From Pachypanchax playfairii (taxonomy: Eukaryota > Chordata > Actinopteri > Cyprinodontiformes > Aplocheilidae), in NCBI GenBank assembly GCA_006937955.1, contig SSNP01000017.1, positions 5,616,794-5,680,793 of the forward strand: 64,000 bases of DNA, in the 5' to 3' direction. Below are positions 43,662 through 57,996 of this stretch, in pieces (the stretch's first letter is position 1; each line of letters opens with the position of its first letter). Made by a program: the position numbers and the translations under genes. A model generated the notes under the pieces. That model worked only from the letters and a program-made list of their open reading frames with translations, did not search any database and had not been told where the DNA came from.

Positions 43662-46405
43662 TGACTGCTGAGATAATAAGAAGAAATCACAACCGGCTGC
43701 TTATTGTTTGAAAAACCTTCAGGTGTTTCCTATATTTACATGAAGGCTGCTCACTCGTGTCTTTGACTTCTTCTGTACACACCAAGATGAATGATAGGGC
43801 TGAAAACTAGTTTCAAGCAAGTTTCTTTTTAACGACAGGTAAAACTAGAACAGAAAAAAACAACCATTAACATAGCAGAAGAAATATTTCTGCTGCTCCA
43901 CCTGGAGAGGAAGGATCTGGAATCCAGAGCAAAAAAAAAAAAACTCAGCCCACCAAGAGACCGCCAAGTATTGTCAGTGCACGCCTGGAAAATGTTGGTG
44001 TTCAGACTGGAAAACTTGCAAACCCAGCCCCAGCGTCAGGATTTGCACAGGCACAGCTCATTTCTTTACAATGAAATGAGTAAGACGTTCCCTTTATCCC
44101 CTGCAGTTCCTCTCAGTGAAGGAGTAACTGTGTGCATGAAGTGTTCATGTGAGAAGTCTTTATATGGGAAAATACATTTCACTCTTTAGTATAAACATTT
44201 TACTTTAAAGAATCCGACCAGCTGGACTGAACTGAGGCCATAAACCCATTAAAGAAGCCGACAGACCCAGAGGCAGATAAGATACGTGTCAGTGGACGAT
44301 AACTCATCTGTGGAGAACTTCTCCTGCAAATCCCATGGAGCTGAGTTTTTTTTATTTGCCCAAAGGAGAAGAGGGAGCACAGTCCTGACATGTCACAAGA
44401 CCAGTGTGGAAAGATTCTCTTAAAATGGCGAACTCTGGAGAAACATTAAACGTCGCCACCACATCCAAACACTCAGTGCTGAGCTGAAGGGGTGAAAGTT
44501 AATTTAATAGAATCATAAATTCTAACGTTTGGTTGAGATTCTGGGATCGGTTAAACGATGAAGGAAATGTTTGTGGGTTTCTGCACCACATCTGAAGCAT
44601 ATGTTTGGACTTGGAACAAGAAAAATAAAACTTTCTCTGCTTGTACCAGAGAAATCAGACTTTACTATTATTTAGATTTAAAAGCTAATAAAAACACACA
44701 GATGCTCAAATCCCTCACAAAGTTTCATGCTTCAGTAATTTATCAGCTGATTGTTACAAAACACTGAAAACATCTACAATGTAATAATGAACTTACTGAA
44801 TCATCATTCTAGTTGTATTTAAAGTTTAAAATTTACCAGGTTGTGGAGTTTTCTTTAAGCAGCTCTCCAGTCTTGCTCTCTGGAGTCCAGAAAATATTTT
44901 CACTCAGATGCAAAAACTAGTCTTAGAGGAGCAGCTGCTGCATGTATGGGTGTACCTCCGACAGCGAATGGCAGCCCTCAGAGGAGCGTCAACGCAGCTA
45001 GATCACAGAGGTTCCTTCTTCTCCAGAGTTTAATACATTTCAGATGAGCTCCAGGTCTGGCAGGAGTCCTCAAGTCTGAGCACGAGGCGAACGCTCAGAC
45101 ACAAGTTTTCTCTCCTTACTCACTTTGTTCTGGTGTTTTGTAACAGAACTCTTGCTGCAGTGATGCCTGGCAGTACTGTGGGCAGCACCAGCTTTCTGCT
45201 GAGGGATGATCTGAACTGTAGCAAGAAGGCGTGGATCTGGAGGGGGGGGGGGCTGTGAATAAATAATTTGGGTGGAGTTGTTTGCGTTTTTAAAGACAAC
45301 ATTTTTGTGCACATTTCAAGTCATATGACCTCACGCTGCACTACATGTTTTCCAACTGTTGGGGGGGGTAAATCTGCAACAACATGTCAGGACTTTCCCT
45401 CCCATCTGTCCTAAACTCTCCCGTTTAAAAGCAGATGAACCAGCTGTAACTCCTCTTTCATGCACCACCTGCTGGTAGTCTGATGGTGAACAAACCCACT
45501 GCAGACACCATCAACACCAGCCGCTCCTGTTTGTCATCCAAAGGAACGCGAAGAGCAAAGATCTTGAAACAGTTTCATAAAAGAAGCAAGGTTTAATTTA
45601 CAGTTTTACTAAATGTACATTTCTTTTTAAAAAGTGTCATTATACACAATAAATACAATACAAAATTAATCTGTAATACTATACTTCAAATTCTCTTCCA
45701 GTCTTTTTGTACATTATTATTGTTCCTTTTTCCCTCCATTTCAATGCTTGTGCTGTGTTTGTGTTTGAATTGTCTATCAGGTGTGAAAGAAAACAGGAAC
45801 CTGGTGGGAGGCAGGGATACAGTGGCACAAAGATGAAACAATCCCAACACAGAAATTTAGTTCAAAGCAGCCTGACCCCTGTTGACCAAAATGCATAACG
45901 CTCTAATCAGGCAACATGAGCAACAGCAGGGCACAGAGGTGTGGTCGAAAAACAAAACCCTGTAAAAAGTGACATTAATAATTAAAAGAACATCATTTTC
46001 TTATGAGATCATTTATATTCTGACATCATTGTGTTACAGTATCAGAGAGCAGCTAAAAAAAAAAACAGCTTGGCAAAATGTTTCACTATTTTCCTCATAC
46101 GTTGTATATGAGATGTGGGATAATGGACACGAGTTTATCATATAGACAACAAGCTGACGGGCCACATAAAGAAATTAATTTAATTTGCAGCATTATCTTA
46201 GTGATAAGAGCCAAATATGCAAGATGTAAGAACACTGTATCCATTATGACCTCTTACAGTTTTACATCATCATATTTTTTTGTGAATTGTTGAAACAAGC
46301 TGCCTGATGGGACACCGTTAAAACCAGGTGCTCGCGCCACATGGAAGGAATGTTTACAAACAGAAAGGAAAAGAAAGCTTGAATTAAAGAACAGCCTCTT
46401 GTGAT
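43662..46405. other. ehd2-bicra intergenic region
   Basis: This stretch includes the ehd2 upstream region and the bicra 3' flank. It contains a G10 run at about 45,241 and a second G run near 45,361, but no convincing exon. Any non-coding first exon of ehd2 is not identifiable by eye. Short frames here lack recognisable content. Confidence 0.4.
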
Positions 46406-46411
46406 TTTATT
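46406..46411 (-). terminator. Possible bicra polyadenylation signal
   Basis: AATAAA in the minus orientation lies about 250 bp after the bicra stop codon. Other hexamers further downstream (toward 45.6 kb) are possible, so this is a tentative choice. Confidence 0.35.
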
Positions 46412-46660
46412 CATCTGTCAACTAAATTGTGGCTGTAAAAACAAACAAAAGCCAGAAATATTAAAGTCTTCAGCTCACTTTTCACCAGGGCTGCATGTTC
46501 AGACTGCATGTGATAAAGAAATGTCTGGACAATTCAAAGAAACAAACAGCCAACACAGCGTAGCAGAGTAGTACAGTGATACTGTTGTCACAGTGCCTCC
46601 TTCCCTGCCTCCTAAATCATTTGTGACCCCTTGTCAGTCCAGCCTGGGGCTGAGGGGCTG

Positions 46661-49600
46661 TTATCTGCTTTGAGTCTGGGATACCAGGCTGCCATTGTGA
46701 CCACGGCCACCGACCTGAGGGTGCTGGGCCAATGAGGACGATGGAGAACTTGATGAGGGGTTTGGGACTGATGGTCTGTGGGAGGAGGCAGCCAAATCTC
46801 CGGGGCGCTGACTTTGGTGTTGGTGGGACCTGCTGTTGCCCCCTTTAATGTGAAGCCCCCGGGTGGTGGGCTCCTGCTGCAGGTTTAGGATGCTGTCGAT
46901 CGCACACTGCAGGTGCTCGTTCAGAGAATCATCTGGAGGGCTGCCGCTGGAGAAGCTGGCGTTATCCATGTCAGGAGAGTCTGATTTGCAGCGTTTGGCA
47001 GGAAGCAGAGAGTCTCGAGTAAAGGAGGACTCTGGAGAAGGAGGTCCAGGGGCATGTTGGTCCATTCTGAATGTCCCTGCTGTCCTGTGTCTATTTTTTT
47101 CACTTAACCTTTTGTATTTACTGACATCTGTCTCTTGGTCTGTGTGCTGTTCCCCTCTGTCCTTGTCTAGGAGCAGAGAGAAGTGATGGTGCTGCGGTGT
47201 TCTGATACTGCGGTTAAACACCTCATTCATTTTGTCCAGCCCCTGCATTGTGTTCCCTAAATGGCAGCTTTCGTGACTCGACTCCATGTGACTGTGTAAG
47301 GCCCCTCTGTCTCTTTTCTCAACCTTCACGCTTGATATCACTGTCCGCTCAGAGGGAGGGGTCGAGGCCTCATGCCTGGGGGGTGACGGTGTAGTTCTGG
47401 GGTAGGACAAAGTATCATCTCCTCCACCTGGGACTCCGGGTCTGACCCGCGGACTTACGTTTTCCCGGTAGGTTTTTCGAAGGGGCAGGCGACAGGTTGT
47501 CTGTGAAAGCGTGGCAGTCGACGCGGGGTTGTGTTTCACTCCACCAAAGCTGTGATGTTCCAAAGTCCCATTCATCTGAGTCGAGGAAGAGGAGGTGGAT
47601 GGTGACCAGCTGTGAGAAGAGGAGGTGGCAGATGAAGTGGCTGCACTAGGGGGGACATTTACACTGAGTGGGGGTTTACACTGAGTGGTTGCTATGGTAA
47701 CTGTAAAGCTAGAGGAAGAAGAACACACAGGGGACTGAGTTCTGATGACAGTATTAGGAGGAGTTGATAAAAGGTGGGACTTTGCATGTGTTACAGCAGC
47801 TGACTGAGGCTGAGCTGCAGGTTCAGATGTGGACTGACTGCTCAGCTGAGGTTGGGGTGTGTGCACTGGATCCAAGGCAGTGTTGTGGACCACCTTGCTG
47901 AAGCCCGTCTGATCCTGCTTTATCTTTAGCTTCAAACCAATTCTCCTTCGTGCCTCGTAGGTTTTGATAGGTGGTTTACTGATTCGTTGTGGGAGGGCAT
48001 CGTCATCATCTGCTGGTTCAGAGTTCAACGATGATGAGGAAAAAGAGGATGAAGCAGCTGGAGAACGACTGAAGTTGGAGCTCTGGCTGACGGATTCAGC
48101 CACTGGCTTGGTGGCAACGGTGGGAGAACATGTGGACCAGGAGACTGATGCTCCGCCTCCACCCTGCTTTATAACCAGTTTGGTGGGGGGAAAAGGGGAA
48201 TGAGAAGGAGGAGTATGGGTGGAAGCTGGAGCAGGAGCAGGAGCTGGAGCAGGTACTGGAGCAGGAGCAGGAGCAGGAACAGGAACGGGAACATGAGCAG
48301 GAACTGGAACTGGAGCTGGAACTGGAGGAGGAACTGGAGCAGGAACTGGAGCTGGAGGAGCTGCAGAAGGAGCTGCAGGAGGAGCTGAAGGAGGAGCTGC
48401 AAGTGGAGGATTTGGTGCAATGTTGGGAAAAGAGCCTTGGACAGAAACATTCAGTACGGGCGCAGTGACAGACAAAGATGCACCCAAACTGGCTAAAGAG
48501 ACGTCTGCAGACGATGATTTCTGTTGGGATGAAACTCCACTCTCCAACATCCTCACACTTGCCACAAACTCATCTGCAAGATAAAAATGAACAGAATTAA
48601 ATCATCGACAAGTTTATTCCAAGAAAACAACAAAAACATTTAACCACAGATGTTGTGAGGATACCTGGTCTCTCCTTTGCCAAAATCCGGTCCTGATTCA
48701 AAGCAACCTTTTCCTCTTGAATGAACATCCTGTCGATCATCACCATCTCTGCCGAAGGGCCCAGTCTCTGCTCATGTTCAAGACCAAAACCAGTCGGTTC
48801 AAAATCATTTCAGAAACAAACACCATGTAATACAGGGACAAAACCAGTTTATAAACTTACTTTAGACTCTGCAAAGAGCAGGTAACGGTATTTATCCAGC
48901 ATGGCCTGGGTCCTTTTTAGTAGCTGGCAGGAGACCCTTTCAAACTCATCATCCACTGAGCCCAAGAGAACAAAAATGGTTATAGAAACAGTGGCGTGTA
49001 CAGTGACCAGTATATTTAAACACTGGGTACTACAGACCTTTTTGATAGTCTTGAGAGGAGTTGGCAGTTCCCTGGTAGAGATGGTAAGGCAACAGTCTGT
49101 GCAGTGTGTTCTCAAACGAGCAGAAAGGAGCGCTGTAGCTGGGGTGAAGCACTGAACCCTGATGTTTTCTTAACTGGTCCAGCACTCTGCAGTGACGTGT
49201 GGATATAGAACAAAAAACATTCAAATATACTGAACATATAAAGTTAAATGCAGCCCTAAAAACACCTGCAGCACATACCTGGCTTCTTTACTGGGCTCTG
49301 CACTTATTTTCACCGTTGTTGTCGGAGACGTGAGCTAACAGATGAAAGGGCAGCGATTAAAACCACTTGAAGCTCAAATATCAAAGTTTTAGTACCAAAC
49401 ACATTTCTCTTGAAAGTTTACCTGAGCCTGTACTGGAGCTGGAGGCTGTGGAGCAGGCATCTGTGTCAAAGTAGATCCCAACACTTGTATCTTCATCCCA
49501 CCTTTCCCCAAAGTCCCCATCCCTCCAACTGAGCTGATCACTCCTGGCGTTGGCTGAACCTGTACAAAAAGTTTCCCCCAAAATATTAAACTTTCAGAAA

Positions 49601-52600
49601 TTAATATTGTGGGATGTTAAAATATCTTACAATTACACCTTGCAGATCAGTATTGAATGGCAAGAAAATGTACGAGTGCATCCAGATAGCACTTTGTACC
49701 TGTGCAGGCTGAGTAAGGCTGACAGGAGTGACAGTCTGGTTCACCACTGTTCCAGCAGGCCCTTGGGCTCCTGAGAATACCTGTAAGTCACTTGTTGCTA
49801 CAATAAAAGAGAAAAGATTTTATAAATGGAGATTATATGTGAATTTGTGTTTTATTTTTTATGTTACTGGTTTCAGTGGGGATTTTACCTGTGGCGGGAG
49901 TTTTGACAAGCACTGAGGTTGGCTGCAGCATTGTAGGAAGCTGAGCAGATGTTTCAGAGCTCGCTGATGATGCAATCGCTGCTTTATCTACAGGCACATC
50001 TTGCTGGGAACTAAACTGACTGGTGGCTTGAGGTTGAGGTTTCGCCTGTAGCATGATGCTCTGCTGGACCTGAAAACACAACAAAAGAGCTTACTTACAT
50101 TTTCACATAAAAGTTGATTCAGTTTTCCTTCTTTTTATTTCTCTTCTAAAGAGTCAGACTTTTTTGGAACATTTTAAATCTTTTAAAAATGTTTTTTGAA
50201 AATCAGCTTCTTGTTCACTGACCTGTTAGCTAAAACAATGACATATTCCTGCAAAAGGTGTAGTGTCAAAGATTAATCTAAGAAACTGAAGAAGTTGAAA
50301 AATGGGAAAAGCTTAAAAACTATTTACGGCTGATGAAGAGTAAGAAATAAAAAATAACCAGCCAAAATCCTGTCAAGCTATCGGTTTTTTATAGGTCCTC
50401 CTGAACAAAAGAGAACAAATTCTGTGTTTATAGCAGGCTGCAAGTACTTTTTATGTATCAATACAACACAGGTCCATCTTTAGTTTGGGTACATTTTCAT
50501 GGACGAATGAGTCGACAAAAAATTTGAAAAAAAAAGCAACAAAAAAAGTCAAATTACAAACAATTAAAAAAGCCTGAAAAACAATTTCTCAAGTTCACCA
50601 TAAATATCACAAAAACTTTACGTAAATGATTTTAATTCTTATTATTAACATAGTTTCTCTCTTCATATGTAATGATAATAAACTACAATAATTTTAACCC
50701 AAACCTACAATAAAATCTAAAGGCTGTTAAACATGCTCAGTAAATTCAATTAAACATAAAAAGAAACACACTTCATTTTATAGGAAAAAGTATAAATAAA
50801 CAACAAAATAAACTTCTAAAAGGTGACATGATGGCATGTAAAACCGAAACACGAGATAAACGTACATCAAGCTGCAGCCTAAGTTTTGATTGTAGGTAAA
50901 AAAGGAGCGTACCTGGTGCAGCTTCTCCAGCAGCTGCTTCTGCTGAGGTGAAGGCTGACTGATGGATGACAGAGTCTGAATTTGTGCTGCCACTAATTGC
51001 AGTTGTTGGTGTTGCCCTGCTGTCAGACCCTGGATGGGAACTTGTGTTTTCACTACAGCAGTGGCACAAGCACTAACAGGCGGCGCAGTAAACTGGTGTT
51101 GTGCAGGAGGAGGCTTGGGAGACTGTGAAACTGGAGGCATTTCTTGTTGATAGGGAGCGGGCTGCGAGGCTGGCCGAGGCACAGGCTGAAACTGAACCTG
51201 AATGTGTGTCTGCGGTGGGGGGGTCTGTTGTATTTGGCCTTGTGGAGCAGGTTTGGGAGACTCTGTGATTTGGTTCTGGATAATAAAAAGCGGAGGATGA
51301 GATGAAGGAGTGCATGAGCGCGAGGGAGTTTGAGACTGAGGCTGAGAGGGAGGGCGTGACTGATGTTGATGGTGAGGTGACTGGATCTGCTGGCTCAGAG
51401 TCAGGGGAGACTGGGAAGGCTGGGGACTTTCTGCCACTGGAGGTGTTGTGGTGTGAGTGGTTAAGGCTGGCGAGGACGACATGCCCTGAATCTTCAGAGG
51501 CTGCTGAGGTCCAGATGAGGGAACCTAAAGAGGAATTTAAAACATACATTATATACTAGTCCAAATCAAAAACGCAAACAACTTTAATAGAAATGTGAAA
51601 AAAATCTGGATTTCAAGCACAAAAATCACATGTTAAAGTTTTGCATGCAAACAAATCACTTTATAATTCAAGTATAGTCAAAATTTTGACAAAAAACTGG
51701 GCTGGGCGACATGGCGTCACAAACAGGTGGTAAATATGAAGATTTTAGATGCAAATTTATTCTGAAATACAACAACAACAATAATAATAATAATAATAGG
51801 TCAAATACATTACAAGACTGTGGTAACAACGCATCGCCCAACCCGAGCTACACAAACATAAGTCAAACAACAAAAGACACAAAAGCAAAGAGGTAGACTT
51901 CAAAATCTACAAAGTGCTAAAGTAAAAATAAAAAAGCTGAAGCACAGATAAGTTTGTGTTTTGTTCAGAGTTTGAGGGAATAACATATATAAAGAGGTAA
52001 TGATTGTCTGGCGAACAGGAAAAACTCTTGACAAAAGCAACTGGGATTGTGATGGTAAATTAGAAGGCAAACTGAAGATTTTAAGAACAAGGGTCGGGGT
52101 ATCAAGTCATTTTGGTTTGGGGAAACACCGTGTTGCTCAAACTGGACATTGAAAAATGATTGAGAGCAAAGAAGTTTAAATGAAAGATGCAAGACATAAA
52201 ACAGAAACTTAATTAATTAATTATTGGTTAGTAATAAAAGCATGAGATGATGAGTTGAATTAATATGATGAAGCACTTTGCAAACAGCATGAACATGTTT
52301 TTATGTAGAAAAAATAAACTGAATAAATGAAAATAACAAATATTTTTTAAAGTTTATAGAATTCAGCTCAAAAATAAAGAGATACTTTACTGTCAGCCTT
52401 AAATTTCCCATAAATTTAAAAAAGCAGGTCTTAAAATGACATGTAGTAAATTTAAACTAATGCAATGATCATGCTTTTACAGTTAATGAAGCAACATGAT
52501 AAAAGCACAGATGCGGCAAGCAAATGAATCATTAGGTACTTTGGAGCTGAACAGAACCAGTGAAAGCTGTGGAAGCGATGCTTGTACAGGAGGCATAAAA

Positions 52601-55600
52601 AAGTGACGAGAAAAAGTAGGAAAACCTAACATTGTGGCAGCAGCAACAGCAAGTGGCCGGGGCTCAACATAAAGGGGCATTTCTACCTTTACCACTGCTG
52701 TCATGTGGGAGGGGCCAGGGGAAGGACTGTGGCTCTGACCCACCCAAGAGTCAGTTAATTGACTGTCATGGACAGCAGGGGCTGCAGTAGTGATGTTGTT
52801 GCTGCTGACGATTACAGATGCTGGTACGCCCACAGAGGGGGTGGACTCATTCTCTGTTTGGTGGTGCTGCTCCTGATAGTACAATTACCATTTCAGGATG
52901 GGAGGAGGGAGGGAGGAAGGGGATTGGAAGAATGAGGAGTAAAATAGTAAACCAAAGAAGTCAAACCAAGATATCACTCCGTGCAATGTTATTTACTTTT
53001 AAGGTAATGTTAAAAACAAGAAAAGTAAAGATGCAAAGAGTGGAAGACTGACCTGCTGTAGGAACATCTGTAGAGACTCCTGGCTCAGGATCATACTCGG
53101 GCCTTGGTTGGTGAACAGTAAACTCCCTGGGCTGTTCTGAGCCTGAGGGGGGACCAGCCCCACAGCTGTGACTGAGGAAGAGGTGGGAACAGACATGGAC
53201 GGAGAAGAAGAGGCTACTGTAGAAGCAGTGGACACAGATGAAGTGGGTGGCTGCATGGCAAGGATAGATGTTTGTGGTAGAAGCTGCGGAGTGGGATGAG
53301 CAGCCGACTCTGTGGAGCTTCCCAGCACAGTAACAGTTTCTCCAGGCTGGCCTTGAGACATAGTTGCTGCTCCTGTGCTGCTGGGGACTCCACCTGGCTG
53401 GGGCTGCAGGGCTGGCTGAAGGCTGACCGCAGAGCTCAGTCCCTCCTGACTCACCATGGTCAGAGAGTTCTGGATTGGCATGCCCTGTATAACTGTCTGG
53501 GCATGACCTGAGACGGTGGGAGTCTGTGTCTGACTTTGACTTTGAGCCAGTGAGGCAACGGGCATCTGGAAGAGGGTAGGCGCGCCCATCTGGCCAGGCT
53601 GTAGTTGAATGGGTCCGGAGAGGATGTGGGCAGCCCCAGCGTGGCCCTGTGAAGTTAACACCTGACCCAAATTGATGTTCTGGTTTGCAGTTAAAATCTG
53701 GTTTGCGATGAGTTGTCCCCCAGGACCCTGACTGGTTATGATGTGGCCCCCAGGATGCTGGGTCAGGATCTGCCCCCCTGCCTGCAGCTGAGGCAGGAGA
53801 AACTGGTGATTCTGACCTTGAAGAACAGTTTGAGAGGGAATAACGATGCTGCCTTGTTGGTTTAACAAGTGTACACTGAGGGGTTTCCCAGACGGTTGTG
53901 CTGCTTGTTGCTTGAATAGAGTTTGTTGAAACTGAGGGCCTTGTGTTGTGGCTTGAGTACTCAAGACAACATTAGAACCTGGTTTTCCTGTTATGAAGGC
54001 TACATTTTGAGCAGCAGAAACTGGTATTTGCTGTAGCCCAATGGTCTTATGGGCATCGTTTTGCAGAGCCTGGGGTGCTGACTGCTGTTGTTGCTGATGT
54101 TGTTGTTGTTTGAAGAGTTTAGGTTGAATGGCTCCTCCCTGGGGGGGTTTGGGCTGAATGGGTGTTGGTGTGCGCTGGATAATCAGGTTAGACATGATCT
54201 GGCCTTGGGTTTGCGTCTGAGGTGCCACAGCTGAACTTAGAGGGGTACTTCCAAAGCCCACAAGCCCAGTGGGAGCAGTTATGGTACCACCACTGCTGCT
54301 GTTTGTGCTGCTCACACAAACAGCTGGTCCATTTAAAGCTGGAGATCCCAAAGTTGCTTTGTTACCTTGAATTAGAAGTCCACCTCCTGAGGCTCCAAGT
54401 CCTGCCTGAGAACTGGCAGCTGATACCTCTGGCCCAGGCTGGTGCAGCTGGTATCCACTCATGGCTTTAGCCAGGATTGGCTGCCCAGACTGGTTGATAG
54501 TCATCACCGTAGGTTGGCCCACAACCTGAATCTGTCCTATACCCAAATGTCCCGATTGACTCCCATTTGAAAGAGCCTGTAGACTTGAAATGGGTTGAAG
54601 AGTCACATTTCCCAGACCCACAGGCTGCATAAATGGCTGAACACTAATGGCCTTGTTCATGACCTGGGGCTGGAGCTGAAGGCCCTGCTGAGCAAGCACT
54701 GACCCGAGCATGTCAGCCGTGGCATTGGGAGGAGTAGCGGTGCTGCTTGGGGCTGACCCAGGAAAAATTGTTGCTGCTCCACCAACACCGATGCCTACAC
54801 CAACAGTAGTGCCTCCAGCTCCAGACAGGCTGGCATCAGGCAGTGTCTGAACCACCTGCGTAAGGCCTGGAATTCCAAAGGTGTCTAGGTCCAGCTCAGC
54901 ACCTGCCTCCTGCAAGCTTTGTTCTGTGATGTTAGCCTCAGCCAAACTCTGCTGCAGGATGTCACATGTCTCATGATTTGTCCCAATGCCATTGCTACCA
55001 CCTTCTCCACCTGGGGATCCTCCCAAGATGTCATCATCCTCGAGGAAGTCCAGGTCAACGCTGACTCTCGGTAGGCCAGCTGACTCACTGGCCGACAGCT
55101 GGACTGCGGGCTGGACCTCTGGAACATGTCCCTTTGAGCACAGCAGAAGATAAGAAAAATAAAAAATGAAAGCAGGTATGAATCATCAAAAGGTGATGAC
55201 AAAGACTGACACAATAGAGAAACAAACATGAAAATCCCATAAAAACATCACGTCATATCGCAGCAAATCAAAGCTTGTCAAGTGTTGATATGTTAGTGGA
55301 AAAGGAGGCGATTTAAGGAAGCATGCTACAAAGATGGATAGACAACAGCAGGAAGAAGATTGGGGGATTTTACTCACCCCAGTGGTAGAGAAGAACGAGC
55401 TGGAGGGGTCACTCGAACCATCCAAAAGGTCGTCAGTGTCCAACTACAGACACACCCACCAGAGGTAAGACAGACAGAAACCAAAGGCACCCAACCAGCA
55501 GGCACAAATCACCAGAACGAACAAACAGACCAAGCATCAAATCAAAGGAGGACAAGGAAAGGGCAGAACACGGTTCAGAGAACCCAAAACTTAAAGCATC

Positions 55601-56099
55601 AGTAAAGAGATACGCTACAGAGAATAAAAATGACAGGAATATCTCAGAGTTGGGAAGCGTTAGTATTAGGAATTCTTGTTTTGTGAAGAAGCAATGCAAA
55701 AACAAAAGCAACCATTAAGCAGAGAGAGACAAAGAAAGTTCATGAGAGCAGTGAGGGATGCAGGTTTAAGGGTGCATAAAACTGTGAACCAAAACTGATT
55801 TTAGTAGAGATGCAAATATAGAATACCAACAAATCACACATTTCAAACTTTTATCATTTAACTTTGCAATTCTGGCCACTTATTGTAACTTATCATACTT
55901 ACATGGGTCTCAGATCCATGAAGAAAGTCATTGAGAGCTTCTGGGTCACTGTTGCAGAGAACATGAGATTCATAATAATGTGAGACACAATGACAGTTTG
56001 ATATAATATCCCATTTAATATCAGAAAAAGAGTTTCTAATTTGTCAGAGAACACTTACCAAATTACATCTAGAAGGCACCTGCCGTCTTCATCATCCAT
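46661..56099 (-). CDS. bicra: BRD4-interacting chromatin-remodelling complex-associated protein (GLTSCR1)
   Basis: Fourteen coding exons on the minus strand join in phase: 56059-56099, 55903-55948, 55378-55443, 53053-55131, 52687-52872, 50913-51524, 49889-50069, 49700-49797, 49422-49559, 49279-49334, 49038-49186, 48861-48955, 48665-48767, 46661-48573. They give 1920 aa, against about 1560 in human. The N-terminus MDDEDGRCLLDVICDPEAL and the DLDFLEDDDILGG block are diagnostic. Long Gln/Pro/Ser/Thr-rich tracts follow. The conserved GLTSCR1 domain (KHQGSVLHPSY, LHRLLPYHLYQG, LLKRTQAMLDKYR, EMVMIDRMFIQEE) comes next, then PIKTYEARRRIGLKLKIKQ and AIDSILNLQQEP near the C-terminus. BICRA defines the non-canonical BAF (SWI/SNF) complex with BRD9. 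The donor after 52687 is weak (GTAGAA) and the frame stays open beyond it, so that exon end is the least certain. Confidence 0.93.
48210..48420 (-). repeat. Coding hexamer repeat in the last bicra exon
   Basis: The coding strand is a degenerate array of CCTGCT, CCAGTT and CCAGCT hexamers. It encodes an alternating Pro-Ala/Pro-Val stretch (APVPAPVPVP-type) of roughly 60-70 residues. It stays in frame across its length, and the surrounding protein resumes conserved text (SPFPPTKLVIKQGG). The array appears to be an insertion relative to the human protein. Confidence 0.85.
51771..51798 (+). repeat. (AAC)n(AAT)n microsatellite in a bicra intron
   Basis: Four AAC units are followed by about six AAT units. 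They lie inside the intron between the exons at 51524 and 52687. Confidence 0.85.
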
Positions 56100-57996
56100 G
56101 ACAACTGTTCAAAAAGACAAATGTCTTAGAATTCAGGGTTGATTACAACACCACAGGATAGCAAGACTTTAAACTTTATGTTTAAAGTAATCCTAATGTC
56201 TTATCACAGTTTGACATGAATTTACCACAACTAATGGTAATTATTAAATCACAAATTTCTGCGTTAACAATTATATAAAAATCAAAAATTACAATGACAT
56301 TTTGGGATTTTTTTAAAGCAAATCTACACATTTCAACATTTTCATTAATGTGTCAATAAATTAACTGCATTCTTTATATGATAAGATAACTGACAAGGAC
56401 CAGGTATTTTGCAAATCTGTCAAATAAGATGTACATAAAAACTTTCAGAAAACACTTTAATTATTTTTAAAATATTATACTTTTTTTTTTCAAATTGAAG
56501 CCACAAAAATTATAAGCATAAACCACTAATAAGACAGCCTGATCATCAATCAGTATCCCTTAATATATTATTACAGTAAAAGAAAAAATGACACATTCTT
56601 TTGGGAAGAAATTGTTTTGCTGAAATAATAAAATAATTGGAGGCACAACAATAAACAGAACCACAACACCAAATATTAACATTTCATGTTGTACTATTTC
56701 TACACACCTTGGATCAAAGTACATTATTTAAAACCCCTAATTAAGATTTCAAGCAAAGCCTATCCTATGTTTATCTAAAATAGAATATATTATTCTAAAT
56801 AATTCTAAAATTGTGAATGACGAAAAAAACAAACAAACACACGCATATAAATATACTCACATTGACCGTAATCACCACAAACATTACATCACCCAGTGCT
56901 GTCAGACTCGTAGATTATGTATGAATATTCCCAGCACGGAGGCAACTATCTATAAAAACTATATGAAAACGTGTTACCTTAAATTTAAAACAACTGCACT
57001 CACTTTATAAATCAATCTGAATTTCTAGTGGAAACAAGCAACCGTTTAACACCATTTCAACACCTCTTTACACATCAGTAGCAAAAGCAAAAGGAGAAAA
57101 ATAAAACCACTTTATGTGGTTATAAATTCATCCGGTACTTAAACAGAACTTTGATTTGTTAAACACCAACAAACAGCAGACAACAAACTGAAAACGCGCG
57201 GTTTTCGCACCGCCAGGAAAGATTTTGAGCGCAGACTCTCAATGATTTACCACAAATAATAACAACTATGCAAAGCGCTTCCTACAACACAAACACAACA
57301 AATCGGCACAGTATTTAAACTAAAATATTGTCGATATTATGAAGGAAACCCAGCTGTCGCACTGAGCAGTTTTCCGATCGTAGCTCAGTCCGCAGGATAT
57401 GAATGGAGACAGTGCAAACGGACTGCTAGATGCTAGCTGATGTTTTTAAAGAGCTTTGCATGCAAACTTTAACTATTTCCCTCGACATACAGTATTTGAC
57501 AGCAACATAGCTAACCTAAGACTCAAATGTTTCATTTTAAAACACAGTTTCACTCGTATTTCCAATTATTTGTATGCATTTTGGTTGACTTTCGTTAGCC
57601 TAGCAAGCTACCCTGCTATCAACAATATTCAGACGTACAGCTAGCTTGAGCCTTTGACATTCAAAACAAACAACAGTCACTCAATTTTAACATCGATACC
57701 GCACCGATTGCGCCAAAACAAAGCAGTACTGTCTGCTTACAAGCGCAAATGCAACTACGTGGCGAGCTATTGCTAATTGCAACCAGAATATGAGTTAATG
57801 TTGGAATACTCTTGGATGAGGGGGGTATGCTTGGGAATTCGTTGGAAAATGAGCCTGTTTACGATGTGGTTCGGTAGAGTCGCGCTTCCGTTGCGGTAGC
57901 GGAGCGCTTTATGTGCGTTACGCAGTTAACTGATATCGCAGCATCGTAACGGTTATTCGGTTTAATGGAGAAATTGTTACATTGTAACAAACTCAC
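56100..57996 (-). other. bicra 5' intron (inferred)
   Basis: This AT-rich stretch upstream of the bicra start codon has no further coding exon. If the non-coding exon proposed at 57997 is right, all of this is intron 1 apart from a short 5' UTR part next to the ATG. The sequence becomes more mixed in composition after about 57,180. Confidence 0.4.

Noticed and set aside
48169..48450. Poly-Leu/Gln and Arg/Ser-rich frames over the bicra repeat
   Set aside because: They are alternative-frame readings of the hexamer array. The Pro-Ala frame is the one continuous with conserved bicra text.
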